The notes under the pieces: generated by a model
Told to the model about the DNA's origin: nothing
Database searches by the model: none
Seen by the model: only the letters and a program-made list of their open reading frames with translations
Shown: positions 1 through 8,213 of the stretch, in pieces
Layout: each line of letters starts with the position of its first letter
Position numbering within the stretch: position 1 is the stretch's first letter
Source of the DNA: an uncultured delta proteobacterium
Lineage (GTDB): Bacteria > RBG-13-61-14 > DRUE01
DNA: 31,298 nucleotides
Assembly (NCBI GenBank): GCA_903930515.1
Contig: CAIYYW010000045.1
Coordinates: 1-31,298 of the forward strand
Reading direction: 5' to 3'
Program-made: the position numbers and the translations under genes

Positions 1-1646
1 GGAGCGGCAAGACCGAGGTTTACATCCAGGCCAGCCAAATGGTTTTGAACCGGGGAAAAACCGTGCTGGTGCTGGTCCCGGAAATCGCGCTCACCCCCCA
101 GTTGATCCACCGCTTCCGCTCTCGGTTCCCCGGGGAAAAAATCGCGGTGCTCCACAGCGGGCTGACCCCGGCGGAGCGCTTTGACCAGTGGTGGCAGGTC
201 CGGCGGAAAGAGGTCTCAATGGTGATCGGGGCGCGCTCCGCGGTTTTCGCTCCGCTTAAGAACCTGGGCCTGATCGTGGTGGACGAGGAACAGGATGGGG
301 CTTACAAGCAGGATCGCGGGGTCCACTATCAGGCGCGGGATTTGGCGGTTTGGAAGAGCAGGAAGGAAAACGCGATCGCGCTCCTGGGGTCGGCCACGCC
401 CTCTTTGGAGAGCGCGTATAATGTTGAGCTGGGAAAGTATCGGTTGCTGGAATTGCCGGAGCGGGTGGATTCCCGGCCGCTTCCGGAAATTGAGATGGTT
501 GATCTCCGGAAAGGGCTTCCCGGGCCGGAATCGGATCAGCCCGAGTTCCGGATCGGGAACAAAGAACTCAGCCCGGAAAAGCGGATACCGGCCGGAGAAA
601 TTATTTCTCAGGAGCTTCGCGCGGCCCTGCTGGATAATTTCCGGAGGGGGAACCAGGCGATCATTTTCCTGAACCGGAGGGGGTTCTCTCCCACCTTGCT
701 TTGCGTCAAGTGCGGGCATCAGTTTGTCTGCCCGAACTGCTCGGTGGCGATGACCTGGCATAAGGGCCGGACTTCCCAGCAGGTGTCCGATCTTTACGGA
801 CCTCTGCCCAAGGACTCTTACCTGCTCTGTCATTACTGCGGGGCTCATCAGCCCTCGCCGACTTATTGCCCGAAATGTCTGTCGGACCAGGTGCGCGATT
901 TCGGCATCGGCACCGAGCGGCTGGAGCAGGAATTGAAAACGATCGTTCCGCAGGCGCGGGTGGCGCGGATGGACCGGGACACGATGTCCAGCCGGAGGTC
1001 TTATTTTGAACTGATCCAGCGGATGGAAATCCGCGAGATAGATATTCTGGTCGGGACCCAGATGGTCGCCAAGGGACACGACCTGGCCGGGGTGACCCTG
1101 GTGGGGGTGATCCTGGCGGACCAGTCCCTGAACATACCGGACTTCCGGAGCAGCGAGCATACCTTCCAGATCATCACCCAGGTCGCGGGCCGGTCCGGGA
1201 GGGGGGAATGGCCGGGCCGGGTGATCATCCAAAGCTTCAACCCGGACCATTACGCGATCCGGCACGCGCTCACCCACAACTACCGCGGCTTTTACCAAGA
1301 GGAAATGGCTCTGCGGAAGAGCTTCGGCTATCCGCCCTATACCCGGATCGCTATGTTCCATATTTCCGGGAACCAACTGGAGGCTGCGGACAAATCCAGC
1401 CGGGAGCTGGGAAAAATCAGCCGGAGCCTGAAAAAGCAAAAGCCCTTCCAGCAAGTCCGGATCCTGGGCCCGGCCCCCAGCCCGATCTTCCGCTTGCGCG
1501 GAAAATACCGGTTCCAGCAATTGGTCTTCTCGGCCAGCCCGAGGCAACTGGGGGATTTTGTAAGAGAGGTCACAAAAAGATTCAAAGCCGAAAGCAAGGA
1601 ATCGGCCCGGCTGGACCTGGACCGGGACCCGAGCTCTTTGCTTTAG
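1..1646 (+). CDS. priA: Primosomal replication restart helicase PriA (5' truncated)
   Basis: PriA is the superfamily 2 3'-to-5' DNA helicase that reloads the replisome at stalled forks. The reading frame is open from base 3 at the window edge and begins inside the Walker A motif (SGKT at bases 3-14), so the N-terminal DNA-binding part lies outside the window. Visible features are the Walker B/DExx box VVDEEQD (the usual H is Q here), eight cysteines in paired CxxC motifs of the zinc-binding domain (bases about 700-880), the GIGTERLEQEL motif, the helicase motif VGTQMVAKGHD and motif VI QVAGRSGRG. The C-terminal domain with GYPPY is present and the gene ends with a normal stop. Family identity is certain; only the start is missing. 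The following gene's promoter overlaps its last codons. Confidence 0.97.
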   Translation, partial: SGKTEVYIQASQMVLNRGKTVLVLVPEIALTPQLIHRFRSRFPGEKIAVLHSGLTPAERFDQWWQVRRKEVSMVIGARSAVFAPLKNLGLIVVDEEQDGAYKQDRGVHYQARDLAVWKSRKENAIALLGSATPSLESAYNVELGKYRLLELPERVDSRPLPEIEMVDLRKGLPGPESDQPEFRIGNKELSPEKRIPAGEIISQELRAALLDNFRRGNQAIIFLNRRGFSPTLLCVKCGHQFVCPNCSVAMTWHKGRTSQQVSDLYGPLPKDSYLLCHYCGAHQPSPTYCPKCLSDQVRDFGIGTERLEQELKTIVPQARVARMDRDTMSSRRSYFELIQRMEIREIDILVGTQMVAKGHDLAGVTLVGVILADQSLNIPDFRSSEHTFQIITQVAGRSGRGEWPGRVIIQSFNPDHYAIRHALTHNYRGFYQEEMALRKSFGYPPYTRIAMFHISGNQLEAADKSSRELGKISRSLKKQKPFQQVRILGPAPSPIFRLRGKYRFQQLVFSASPRQLGDFVREVTKRFKAESKESARLDLDRDPSSLL

Positions 1647-1677
1647 ACCGCCCCCCTTGACTATAATTTACAAAATG
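1638..1677 (+). promoter_or_regulatory. Predicted promoter of the flavin membrane protein, leaderless type
   Basis: A -35 TTGCTT (1638-1643), 18-nt spacer and perfect -10 TATAAT (1662-1667) are followed after 7 nt by ATG at 1675. The expected transcription start falls on or next to the start codon and there is no Shine-Dalgarno sequence. The -35 overlaps the end of priA. Confidence 0.65.
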
Positions 1678-2916
1678 CGGAAAAATTTTTGGCGTTGGAC
1701 GAAAATCGGCCTGGTTATGATCGGGGCCGGCTTGATCATTTTTTCCGACCTGAAAGACCGGAGCCGGAAACTGCGGATGCTTCCGACCCAGGCCGAGTTG
1801 GATTCGGTCCTTCCCGGCAGCCGGATCAAAGACCGGAAGGATCAGCCGATCCCGCACTATCCGGGAATGGTGATGAAGGACGGCAAACCTGTCCCGGCCG
1901 CGGCCTTGCTCACAGCCGAACTCCCGCCCGTGTTCAAGGGCTTCACCGACCAGATCAACCTCCTTTTCTCCATTGACCGGGACGGGAAGATCCTCCAGAT
2001 CAGGGTGATCAGCCAGCGTGAAACCCCGCATTATTTCCGGATGATCCGAGCTTCGGGATTCTTTGAGAAGATGATCGGGAAAAACCTCCGCGAACTTCCC
2101 GAGATCAAGGCCGTGAGCGGGGCGTCCATCAGCTCCCAGGCGATCCTTGATGACCTCCAGACCTCGGCGAGAATGGCGATGAAGGAAATATTTCACCAGC
2201 CGGTTGCGGAAGCCGGGGCGGTTTCCGCGGCTCAAATTTATTTTCAGCCCAAGATCATCGGCCTGGCCGCGATCCTGCTGATGGGTCTGATGGCCCGCTA
2301 TTATCGGAAGGGATGGTTGAGGGGGCTGGTGTTCGGAGCGAGCATCGTCGGGATCGGGGCCTGGCTGAAGACCCCGTTTTCTCTCCCGCATCTGTTCCAG
2401 ATCTTGTCCGGCCAAATCCCGTTCCGGTCCAACCCATACCTGGTGACGCTGGGCGCATTTGTAATCCTGACCACAATTATTTTCGGACCGCTCTGGTGCG
2501 CCCACCTTTGCCCTTATGCCGGCTTGCAGGAATTGCTCTCCCGGCTGGGGAAAAATTTCCGCTGGCATCCCTCCCCAAACGCCGCCCGGCTGGGCAGGCA
2601 ATTGCGCTGGCTGGTTCTATTCGCGTCGGTAGTCCTTTGCTTCGGGTTAAAAATCCGCTCCGGTTCCGAGATTGAGCCGTTCTTCCATCTTTTTTCCGGC
2701 AAGTGGACCATGCCGGGGATGACCCTGGTGGTCCTGACTTTGTCCGCAAGCTTTTTCCTGCCCCGGTTCTGGTGCAGATATTTCTGCCCAACCGGCGCCT
2801 GCTTGCTCCTGCTCAGCAGTCATCGTAAATTGTTCCGCCGAATTGAAGAGGGAATCCGGGTCAGCGGGATTGACACCGGCGGGAGCGGGGAGGAATCCTC
2901 GCGGGACAAAACCTGA
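1675..2916 (+). CDS. NosR/RnfG-like FMN-binding and CxxxCP membrane redox protein
   Basis: Predicted inner-membrane electron-transfer protein of 413 aa. An N-terminal membrane anchor (residues 10-25) is followed by an extracytoplasmic FMN-binding domain (about 60-175) with SGASISS at 148-154. This matches the S/T-G-A-T/S motif where RnfG and NosR carry covalent FMN; a Ser sits where Thr is usual. A multi-helix membrane part follows, with WCAHLCP (C275, C279) and WCRYFCPTGAC (C367, C371, C376), the paired CxxxCP signature of NosR/NapH membrane domains. No C-terminal 4Fe-4S ferredoxin domain is present. A TTG at 1657 is in frame, but it lies in the promoter; ATG 1675 fits the TATAAT spacing and gives a normal N-terminus. 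The electron donor and acceptor are unknown and no nos, nap or rnf genes are nearby. Confidence 0.85.
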   Translation: MRKNFWRWTKIGLVMIGAGLIIFSDLKDRSRKLRMLPTQAELDSVLPGSRIKDRKDQPIPHYPGMVMKDGKPVPAAALLTAELPPVFKGFTDQINLLFSIDRDGKILQIRVISQRETPHYFRMIRASGFFEKMIGKNLRELPEIKAVSGASISSQAILDDLQTSARMAMKEIFHQPVAEAGAVSAAQIYFQPKIIGLAAILLMGLMARYYRKGWLRGLVFGASIVGIGAWLKTPFSLPHLFQILSGQIPFRSNPYLVTLGAFVILTTIIFGPLWCAHLCPYAGLQELLSRLGKNFRWHPSPNAARLGRQLRWLVLFASVVLCFGLKIRSGSEIEPFFHLFSGKWTMPGMTLVVLTLSASFFLPRFWCRYFCPTGACLLLLSSHRKLFRRIEEGIRVSGIDTGGSGEESSRDKT

Positions 2917-2928
2917 GTCGGCTTGCGC

Positions 2929-4200
2929 TCATTTAACCCGGATCAAATAATAATTCTTTTTCCCGGCCCGGAGCAGAATAAAATGTTCGCTGGCCAGGTC
3001 TTTGATCCCGAGCCGATATTCCGAATCCGCGATCCGCAGGTTGTTGAGATAGACTCCGCCTTCCTTGACCTTGCGCCGGGCTTCTCCCTTGCTGGAAAAG
3101 GCCTGGGCCCGGACCAAAAGGTCCACCAGGCCGACCCCTTTTTCCAGGTCGGATTTGCCCAGATCGAAACTGGGGGCTTGGTCAAAGGCCATCAGCAGTT
3201 CGGAGTCGTAAAGCTTTTCCAGCTTCTCGCTGAACAATAGTTTACTCGCCTTTTCCGCCATGCGGCCGGATTCTTCTCCGTGAGCCATCGCGGTGGCCTC
3301 CCGGGCCAGCCTCTTCTGGGTTTCTCTTTTTTCCGGCTCTTTTTTCACCGACTCGGCGAGTTGTTCAATTTCCGGTAGCGGGATCAGGGTAAAACATTTC
3401 AGGTAATTGATCGCATCCCGGTCATCCGCCTGGATCCAGTATTGATAGTATTGATACGGGCTGGTCCGGGTCGGGTCCAGCCAGACGGTCCCCTGCTCGG
3501 TTTTTCCGAACTTGGTCCCGGCCGCGGTGGTCACCAGGGGAAAGGTCAGGCCATAGGCCTGCTTCTGCAGTTTGGCCCGGATCAGGTCTATCCCGGCCGT
3601 GATATTGCCCCATTGGTCGGACCCGCCCACCTGGAGCCGGCAGTTGAAATCCCGGCAGAGATGATAGAAGTCATAGGCCTGGAGCAACTGGTAGCAAAAC
3701 TCGGTGAAGCTAATCCCTTCCTCGCTCTCCATCCGGACCCGCACCGACTCGCGGTTGAGCATCTCGCTCAGGCGGAAATGCTTGCCGGTGTCTCTCAGGA
3801 ACTCAATGAAGTTAAGCTCTCCCAGCCAGTCTCCGTTGTTGACCATACTCACCGAGCAATCGTTTCCTCCGGCTTGCAGGAAATGCTCCAACTGCGCCTT
3901 GATCCCCCGCATATTTTTGGCGATTTGTTCGGGCAAAAGCAGCTGCCGCTCTTTGGTCTTTCCCGACGGGTCCCCGATCATCCCGGTCCCTCCGCCCACC
4001 AGCCCGATGGGCTGATGCCCGGCGCGCTTGAGATGGACCATTCCCATAATCACCAGCAGGTTTCCGATATGGAGGCTGTCCGCGGTGGGATCAAACCCGG
4101 CGTAAAACACCAGTTTTTCCTGATCCAATATTTTTCCCAGCAGCGGGGCGGTGACCTGGCTGACCAATCCCCTTCGGGCCAATTCCTCAAACACTCCCAT
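2929..4200 (-). CDS. tyrS: Tyrosine--tRNA ligase
   Basis: Class I aminoacyl-tRNA synthetase that attaches tyrosine to tRNA-Tyr in the cytoplasm. The 423-aa protein has the usual TyrRS length and order: Rossmann catalytic domain with HIGN (44-47), the tyrosine-binding GGSDQWGN (about 192-199), KFGKT (230-234) as the KMSKS-loop equivalent, then a C-terminal S4 RNA-binding domain (about 355-423). The ATG at 4200 is preceded by GGGGAGG with a spacer of about 9 nt, and upstream lies a good promoter. It is convergent with the preceding flavin protein, with a 12-bp gap and no obvious terminator. Confidence 0.97.
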   Translation of the reverse strand: MGVFEELARRGLVSQVTAPLLGKILDQEKLVFYAGFDPTADSLHIGNLLVIMGMVHLKRAGHQPIGLVGGGTGMIGDPSGKTKERQLLLPEQIAKNMRGIKAQLEHFLQAGGNDCSVSMVNNGDWLGELNFIEFLRDTGKHFRLSEMLNRESVRVRMESEEGISFTEFCYQLLQAYDFYHLCRDFNCRLQVGGSDQWGNITAGIDLIRAKLQKQAYGLTFPLVTTAAGTKFGKTEQGTVWLDPTRTSPYQYYQYWIQADDRDAINYLKCFTLIPLPEIEQLAESVKKEPEKRETQKRLAREATAMAHGEESGRMAEKASKLLFSEKLEKLYDSELLMAFDQAPSFDLGKSDLEKGVGLVDLLVRAQAFSSKGEARRKVKEGGVYLNNLRIADSEYRLGIKDLASEHFILLRAGKKNYYLIRVK

Positions 4201-4221
4201 TCCGTAAAACCTCCCCGGCTG

Positions 4222-4250
4222 ATAGTATCATTCAAAGGTCCAAGCTTCAA
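4222..4250 (-). promoter_or_regulatory. Predicted sigma70-type promoter of tyrS
   Basis: Reading the minus strand: -35 TTGAAG (4250-4245), 17-nt spacer, -10 TACTAT (4227-4222). The start site would be near 4215, giving a short leader that contains the GGGGAGG ribosome-binding site. It is divergent from the promoter at 4262-4290. Confidence 0.6.
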
Positions 4251-4261
4251 ATTTAATATTT

Positions 4262-4300
4262 TTGCAATCGCGGCCCGGGCGCGATATAATAATAGCGATG
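4262..4300 (+). promoter_or_regulatory. Predicted promoter of the zinc-ribbon gene, leaderless type
   Basis: -35 TTGCAA (4262-4267), exactly 17-nt spacer, perfect -10 TATAAT (4285-4290), then 7 nt to ATG at 4298. There is no Shine-Dalgarno sequence. This is the cleanest example of the leaderless arrangement in the window. Confidence 0.75.
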
Positions 4301-4507
4301 ATGGTCAGATGCGAAGCCTGCGGAACCGAGTATGAAAACCCGGTCAGTTCTATCTGCGACAACTGCGGAATGCGGATAACCCGGGCTATGCCCAAGGAGG
4401 CGGATAAACCGGAGTATTCAACCTGCCCGGGCTGCGGCACGCGCAACCGGGATGGGGTGCGGATTTGTTGCAATTGCGGCAATCTGATCCGGCCCAAGAC
4501 CGTCTGA
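4298..4507 (+). CDS. Small double zinc-ribbon protein
   Basis: A 69-aa protein with two CxxC...CxxC units: CEACG with CDNCG in the N-terminal half and CPGCG with CCNCG in the C-terminal half, the pattern of zinc-ribbon domains found in many small bacterial proteins. There is no membrane segment. The function is unknown; such domains often bind nucleic acid or protein partners. The start is the first of two consecutive ATG codons (4298, 4301), 7 nt after a consensus -10 and without a Shine-Dalgarno site, so translation is probably leaderless. The transglutaminase gene begins 10 nt after its stop and is probably cotranscribed. Confidence 0.8.
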   Translation: MMVRCEACGTEYENPVSSICDNCGMRITRAMPKEADKPEYSTCPGCGTRNRDGVRICCNCGNLIRPKTV

Positions 4508-4517
4508 AGCCAAGCCC

Positions 4518-6599
4518 TTGAAGCTGGAGCCGCTGATCGTATATTCCTTGTTTTCCGGCGCGCTCTTCTCCAGCCTGAGCCTGATTTTAAGCCCGCAAAT
4601 TCACCCGGCTCATAAAATCGGCCTGAGCCTGGGCTTGGCCCTGTCCTTTATTTATCAGACCCAAAGGCTGCGCCTGAGCCGGTGGTTCTTCAATTCCGGG
4701 GCGATCCTGGCGCTGGGCTCGTCCCTGATTTACGGGGTCTGGTTCGCCGAGTATCCGATCCAGGCCGCGATTTATTTTTTGGGATACCTGGTTTTGATCC
4801 GGATGTGCGAGCTGGATGCCTCGCGCGATTACAAACTCGCCCTGATCCTGAGCCTGTTTGAGATTGCCGCGGGATCCCTGATGATGGTCCAGTTCCGGTA
4901 CCTGCTTATTTTCCTGGGCTGGCTGATCTCCGCATTGTTCAGCCTGACCCTGATCACCCTCTCGGCCAAGACCACCACCGGAAAAATTCTTCCCTCCCCG
5001 GGCCGACTGTTGTCCCTGCTCGCCGGCGCCGGGATGGCCTCCCTGATCATCGGATTTTTTCTCTTCTTCCTCCTGCCCCGGGTGGGGATGAGCCTGATCA
5101 ATTTTCAACTGGGCTCCGGCCGGGGCTGGAGCGGATACAGCACCGAGATCCGGCTGGGGGAGGTCGTCAGTTTATTGGTAAACCAAACGCCGGTGATGCG
5201 GGCCAGGCTCTTGGATTATTCGCGTCCCGTTGAAGGTTTGAAATGGCGGATGCGGGCGATGGAATATTATGATAAAAACACCTGGCGGGAGCGGAGCGGA
5301 GAGATTTCCAATTTCCCGGTCTATTACAATCAGCCCACCACCATTGACGAGACCCCGCCGCAGGGCCGAAAATTGGAGCAGGAGATTTACCTGGAGCCGG
5401 ACCTCGGGTCCGATCTCCCGGCCGCGGGCTGGGTTTACGCCTACCAGGTCCCGTTCAAATTCCGGAGCCTGAATTGTTCTTCCAACCATTATTGCTCCCT
5501 GCCCGTCCCGTCCGCCGAACGGATCCATTACCTTGCTTACTCGGCGCTGCCTCAGTTTTCCGAGCAGGAAATGCGGATTTCGCTTTCGCTGATGCCGGAG
5601 GTCCTGAAGGACCGGGATTTAAAATGGGTGAACAATTTATTGCAACTGCCAAAAGGGTCTGAGTCAATCTGCGAGATGGCCCAAAAGATCGCCGGAGAGG
5701 AGTCCGACCCGGTCCGCAAAATATCCTTGATCCAGGATTTTTTCTCCGCCAACTTCCGCTACTCTTTGACCGGCCTGCCCACGGGTCCGAACCCAATGGA
5801 AGAGTTTTTATACCGGTCCCGCCGGGGCAACTGCGAATATTTCGCCAGCGCCGGCGCGCTTATGCTCCGGTGCCTGGGCATTCCCAGCCGGATCGCGGTG
5901 GGTTTTCTGGCCGGGGAGTTTAATCCGTATCAAAAATATTATCTGGTCCGCGAGAGCGACGCTCACGCCTGGGTGGAAATATATCTGCCCGGACTAGGGT
6001 TTATGGAATTCGATCCCACTCCGCCGGAAGCGCTGGGGGAGCGGACCAAATCCACCTGGCTCTGGAAGATGGTTGACCCGTTCATTTTCAGATGGAACCG
6101 ATGGGTAGTGGAATTTTCGGTCACGGACCAAATCCGGGGATTCCGGCGGGTGAAGGCTGAAGGTTACCGGCTCAGATACAACTTCCATTTTACCGCGCCC
6201 GGTCTTCGGCAGTGGGTCAGGGGACGGCCGCTCGTGAGCGGGGCAATCTTGTTATCGGCCCTGGCCGCGGTTCTGATCAGCTTCTTGCTCAGCCCGACCC
6301 GGCGCGCGGAGCGGGCTTGGATGAAAAACCTGAGCTGGTCGCAGAGGCAGGCGGCCCGGGTTTACCTGGATTTGCTCAAATTGCTCGGGACCAGGGGCTA
6401 TCCCCGGAACCCGGCCGCGACCGGGCTGGAGTTGGCGGAAAAATATTCCGGACGGCCGGAAGCCCGACAACTGATCCTGGCCGTCACCGTTTTTTATTAC
6501 CGGGCGCGGTTCGGGAGGGAAGCGGCGCTGGAAGAAAACCTGAAACAGGCGGAAGCGGACCTGGACCGCTTGAAGCGGATTATTCTTTCCGGGGAATGA
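4518..6599 (+). CDS. TgpA-type membrane transglutaminase-like protease
   Basis: A 693-aa protein of the TgpA family. About six N-terminal transmembrane helices (residues 1-195, DUF3488-like region) precede an extracytoplasmic transglutaminase-like domain with RRGNCEYFAS, YLVRESDAHAWVEIY and EFDPTPP, giving the triad C439, H483, D499. A further membrane helix (about 575-592) and a short cytoplasmic tail (DUF4129-like) follow. Family members are inner-membrane cysteine-protease/transglutaminase folds with poorly known substrates, often encoded with MoxR and DUF58 genes; these are not present here. The only early start is TTG at 4518, without a Shine-Dalgarno site and 10 nt after the zinc-ribbon stop, so the exact start is uncertain. 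Its end overlaps the convergent response-regulator gene by 20 bp. Confidence 0.88.
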   Translation: MKLEPLIVYSLFSGALFSSLSLILSPQIHPAHKIGLSLGLALSFIYQTQRLRLSRWFFNSGAILALGSSLIYGVWFAEYPIQAAIYFLGYLVLIRMCELDASRDYKLALILSLFEIAAGSLMMVQFRYLLIFLGWLISALFSLTLITLSAKTTTGKILPSPGRLLSLLAGAGMASLIIGFFLFFLLPRVGMSLINFQLGSGRGWSGYSTEIRLGEVVSLLVNQTPVMRARLLDYSRPVEGLKWRMRAMEYYDKNTWRERSGEISNFPVYYNQPTTIDETPPQGRKLEQEIYLEPDLGSDLPAAGWVYAYQVPFKFRSLNCSSNHYCSLPVPSAERIHYLAYSALPQFSEQEMRISLSLMPEVLKDRDLKWVNNLLQLPKGSESICEMAQKIAGEESDPVRKISLIQDFFSANFRYSLTGLPTGPNPMEEFLYRSRRGNCEYFASAGALMLRCLGIPSRIAVGFLAGEFNPYQKYYLVRESDAHAWVEIYLPGLGFMEFDPTPPEALGERTKSTWLWKMVDPFIFRWNRWVVEFSVTDQIRGFRRVKAEGYRLRYNFHFTAPGLRQWVRGRPLVSGAILLSALAAVLISFLLSPTRRAERAWMKNLSWSQRQAARVYLDLLKLLGTRGYPRNPAATGLELAEKYSGRPEARQLILAVTVFYYRARFGREAALEENLKQAEADLDRLKRIILSGE

Positions 6600-6942
6600 A
6601 CTTGGTGATGATCTTGATCAGGTTATCGTAATCAAAGGGCTTGAGCAGGTAGTCGTTGAACAGGTCGTCCCACTGCCCGATATTGCTCTGGGAAGTAAAG
6701 GCGATGACCGGGAGGTCCCGGTATTGCGGGTCCGCGCGCAGCAGACGGGCCGCCTCCACCCCGCCCATCACCGGCATAATGATATCCATAATCACCAGGT
6801 CCGGCCGTTCCTGCTTGATCGCCGTGACCGCCTCTCTGCCGTTATTGGCGAGGACGGTATCATACCCCTGTCGCTCCAGATGCTCGCACAGGGCCTGGAG
6901 CAGGAGTTGATTATCGTCCACAATCAATATTGTCGCGGCCAT
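6580..6942 (-). CDS. Single-domain response regulator (CheY-like receiver)
   Basis: A 120-aa stand-alone receiver domain. It shows the acidic pair in LIVDDN (D9, D10), the phosphoacceptor in VIMDIIMP, the conserved T/S in IAFTS and the lysine in LLKPFD. There is no output domain, so it must act by protein-protein contact, like CheY or Spo0F-type proteins. No histidine kinase is in the window. The ATG at 6942 lies 6 nt after a perfect TATAAT on the minus strand and has no Shine-Dalgarno sequence. The 3' end overlaps the transglutaminase gene by 20 bp on the opposite strand. Confidence 0.93.
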   Translation of the reverse strand: MAATILIVDDNQLLLQALCEHLERQGYDTVLANNGREAVTAIKQERPDLVIMDIIMPVMGGVEAARLLRADPQYRDLPVIAFTSQSNIGQWDDLFNDYLLKPFDYDNLIKIITKFIPRKE

Positions 6943-6978
6943 TTATTTATTATATCATATTTCCCCTGCCCCTGCTAA
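6940..6978 (-). promoter_or_regulatory. Predicted promoter of the response regulator, leaderless type
   Basis: Minus strand: weak -35 TTAGCA (6978-6973), 18-nt spacer, perfect -10 TATAAT (6954-6949), 6 nt to the ATG at 6942. No ribosome-binding site is present between the -10 and the start codon. Confidence 0.6.
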
Positions 6979-7009
6979 ATATACCGGGTTGGCGGGACGG
7001 CGCCGGGAT

Positions 7010-7039
7010 TTGACCGGGCATACCGGACCATCTTATTAT
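7010..7039 (+). promoter_or_regulatory. Predicted promoter of the aconitase X operon
   Basis: -35 TTGACC (7010-7015), 18-nt spacer, -10 TATTAT (7034-7039). The start site would be near 7046, only about 10 nt before ATG 7056. It is divergent from the response-regulator promoter. A direct repeat ATACCGG occurs at 6981-6987 and again inside this spacer at 7020-7026, which could be an operator, but only two copies are seen. Confidence 0.5.
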
Positions 7040-7055
7040 GTTAGGGAACAAGGCA

Positions 7056-8213
7056 ATGAAGCTGTCATCTGAAGAAAAAGAAATCCTGGAAGGCGGCCGG
7101 GGAAAGGCGCTGCAATTGGCGCTCCGGACCCTGGCGCGTTACGGCGAGGCCTTTGGCGCGGAGAGGCTGGTTGAGATCCAAAGCGCGCACCTGGCCGGGA
7201 GCTTCGGGGCTTTCCTCTACCGAACTTATTACGCGATGATCCGGCTGATGGTTGAGGAGGGCCTGAAGGTTCAAGTAACCACCACCCTCAATCCCCGTCC
7301 GATTGAAAACCCTCATTTCATTGACCGGCTGATGCTCAATCATCAGGAGTTCCTGGAACAGAGCCTGGGCCGATTGGGGGTCACCCCCAATTATTCCTGC
7401 GTCTGCTATGACCGGGAAAACCTTCCCGCGGCCGGCTCAATCATCGCCTGGGCCGAGTCCTCCGCGGTCCAGTTCGCCAACTCCGTCCTGGGCGCCCGGA
7501 CCAACCGCAACTCCGTGATGATTGACCTCTGCTCGGCCTTGACCGGGAAAACCCCCGAGTTCGGATATTTGCTGGATAAAAATCGGCGCGGCCAGGTCCT
7601 GATCAAGGTCCAGGCCAAAAGAATAGATTTCCCCTCCCTGGGATTCCTGATCGGGAAAAAAGTCGTCAACCGGGTGCCGGTGATTGAGCATCTGGAATGC
7701 TCCCGCGACGATTTGAAAAATATGGGCGCGGCAATGGCCGCTTCCGGCGCGGTCGCGCTTTTTCACATTGAGGGCGTGACTCCGGAAGCCCCCGGCCTGA
7801 AAGATATTTTTGACCGCGAGCCCTTGCAGACGATCACCATCACCGAAGCCGAGCTTAACTCCTTGCGCTCTTTTGAAAAGAACGCCCCGGAGATGGTGGT
7901 GTTCGGCTGTCCGCATCTGACGGCTGCTGAATTTAATACCATCGGCGAGCGCTATCGCGGGAAAAAGGTCAAGCTCCCAACCTATTTCTGCGTGATCCCG
8001 AGGGTCAAGCAGGAGCTTCAGGGAACTGAGCTTTACCAGGGGTTGATTGAGGCCGGGGTCCGGATCACCAGCCAATGCCCGTTAGCCACCTGGACCATCC
8101 GGATACTGGGACGCAAGACCATTTTAACCAATTCCGGCAAGCTCTATTACTATCTGGATAAAAGCGAATACGGCACGACCGAGGACTGCCTTCGGTTCAG
8201 CGGAGCAGGCTGA
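7056..8213 (+). CDS. Aconitase X catalytic (large) subunit, mevalonate-5-phosphate or hydroxyproline dehydratase type
   Basis: A 385-aa protein of the aconitase X (DUF521) family, [4Fe-4S] dehydratases. Known members are the archaeal phosphomevalonate dehydratase and bacterial cis-3-hydroxy-L-proline dehydratase. The family core IAWAESSAVQFANSVLGART (129-148) is intact, and cysteines sit at the expected cluster positions: C115/C117 (SCVCYD), C285 (FGCPH) and C341 (SQCPL). The small swivelling subunit is the separate next gene, overlapping by 1 bp. An ATG at 7038 is in frame but overlaps the predicted -10 box, so ATG 7056 is preferred. The substrate cannot be assigned: no mevalonate, UbiD-like decarboxylase or proline genes are in the window. 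Confidence 0.88.
   Translation: MKLSSEEKEILEGGRGKALQLALRTLARYGEAFGAERLVEIQSAHLAGSFGAFLYRTYYAMIRLMVEEGLKVQVTTTLNPRPIENPHFIDRLMLNHQEFLEQSLGRLGVTPNYSCVCYDRENLPAAGSIIAWAESSAVQFANSVLGARTNRNSVMIDLCSALTGKTPEFGYLLDKNRRGQVLIKVQAKRIDFPSLGFLIGKKVVNRVPVIEHLECSRDDLKNMGAAMAASGAVALFHIEGVTPEAPGLKDIFDREPLQTITITEAELNSLRSFEKNAPEMVVFGCPHLTAAEFNTIGERYRGKKVKLPTYFCVIPRVKQELQGTELYQGLIEAGVRITSQCPLATWTIRILGRKTILTNSGKLYYYLDKSEYGTTEDCLRFSGAG

Noticed and set aside
216-1547. Long minus-strand open frame (443 codons) opposite priA
   Set aside because: It lies wholly within priA on the other strand, has an Arg/Pro-rich composition typical of a GC-rich shadow frame, and shows no recognisable domain.
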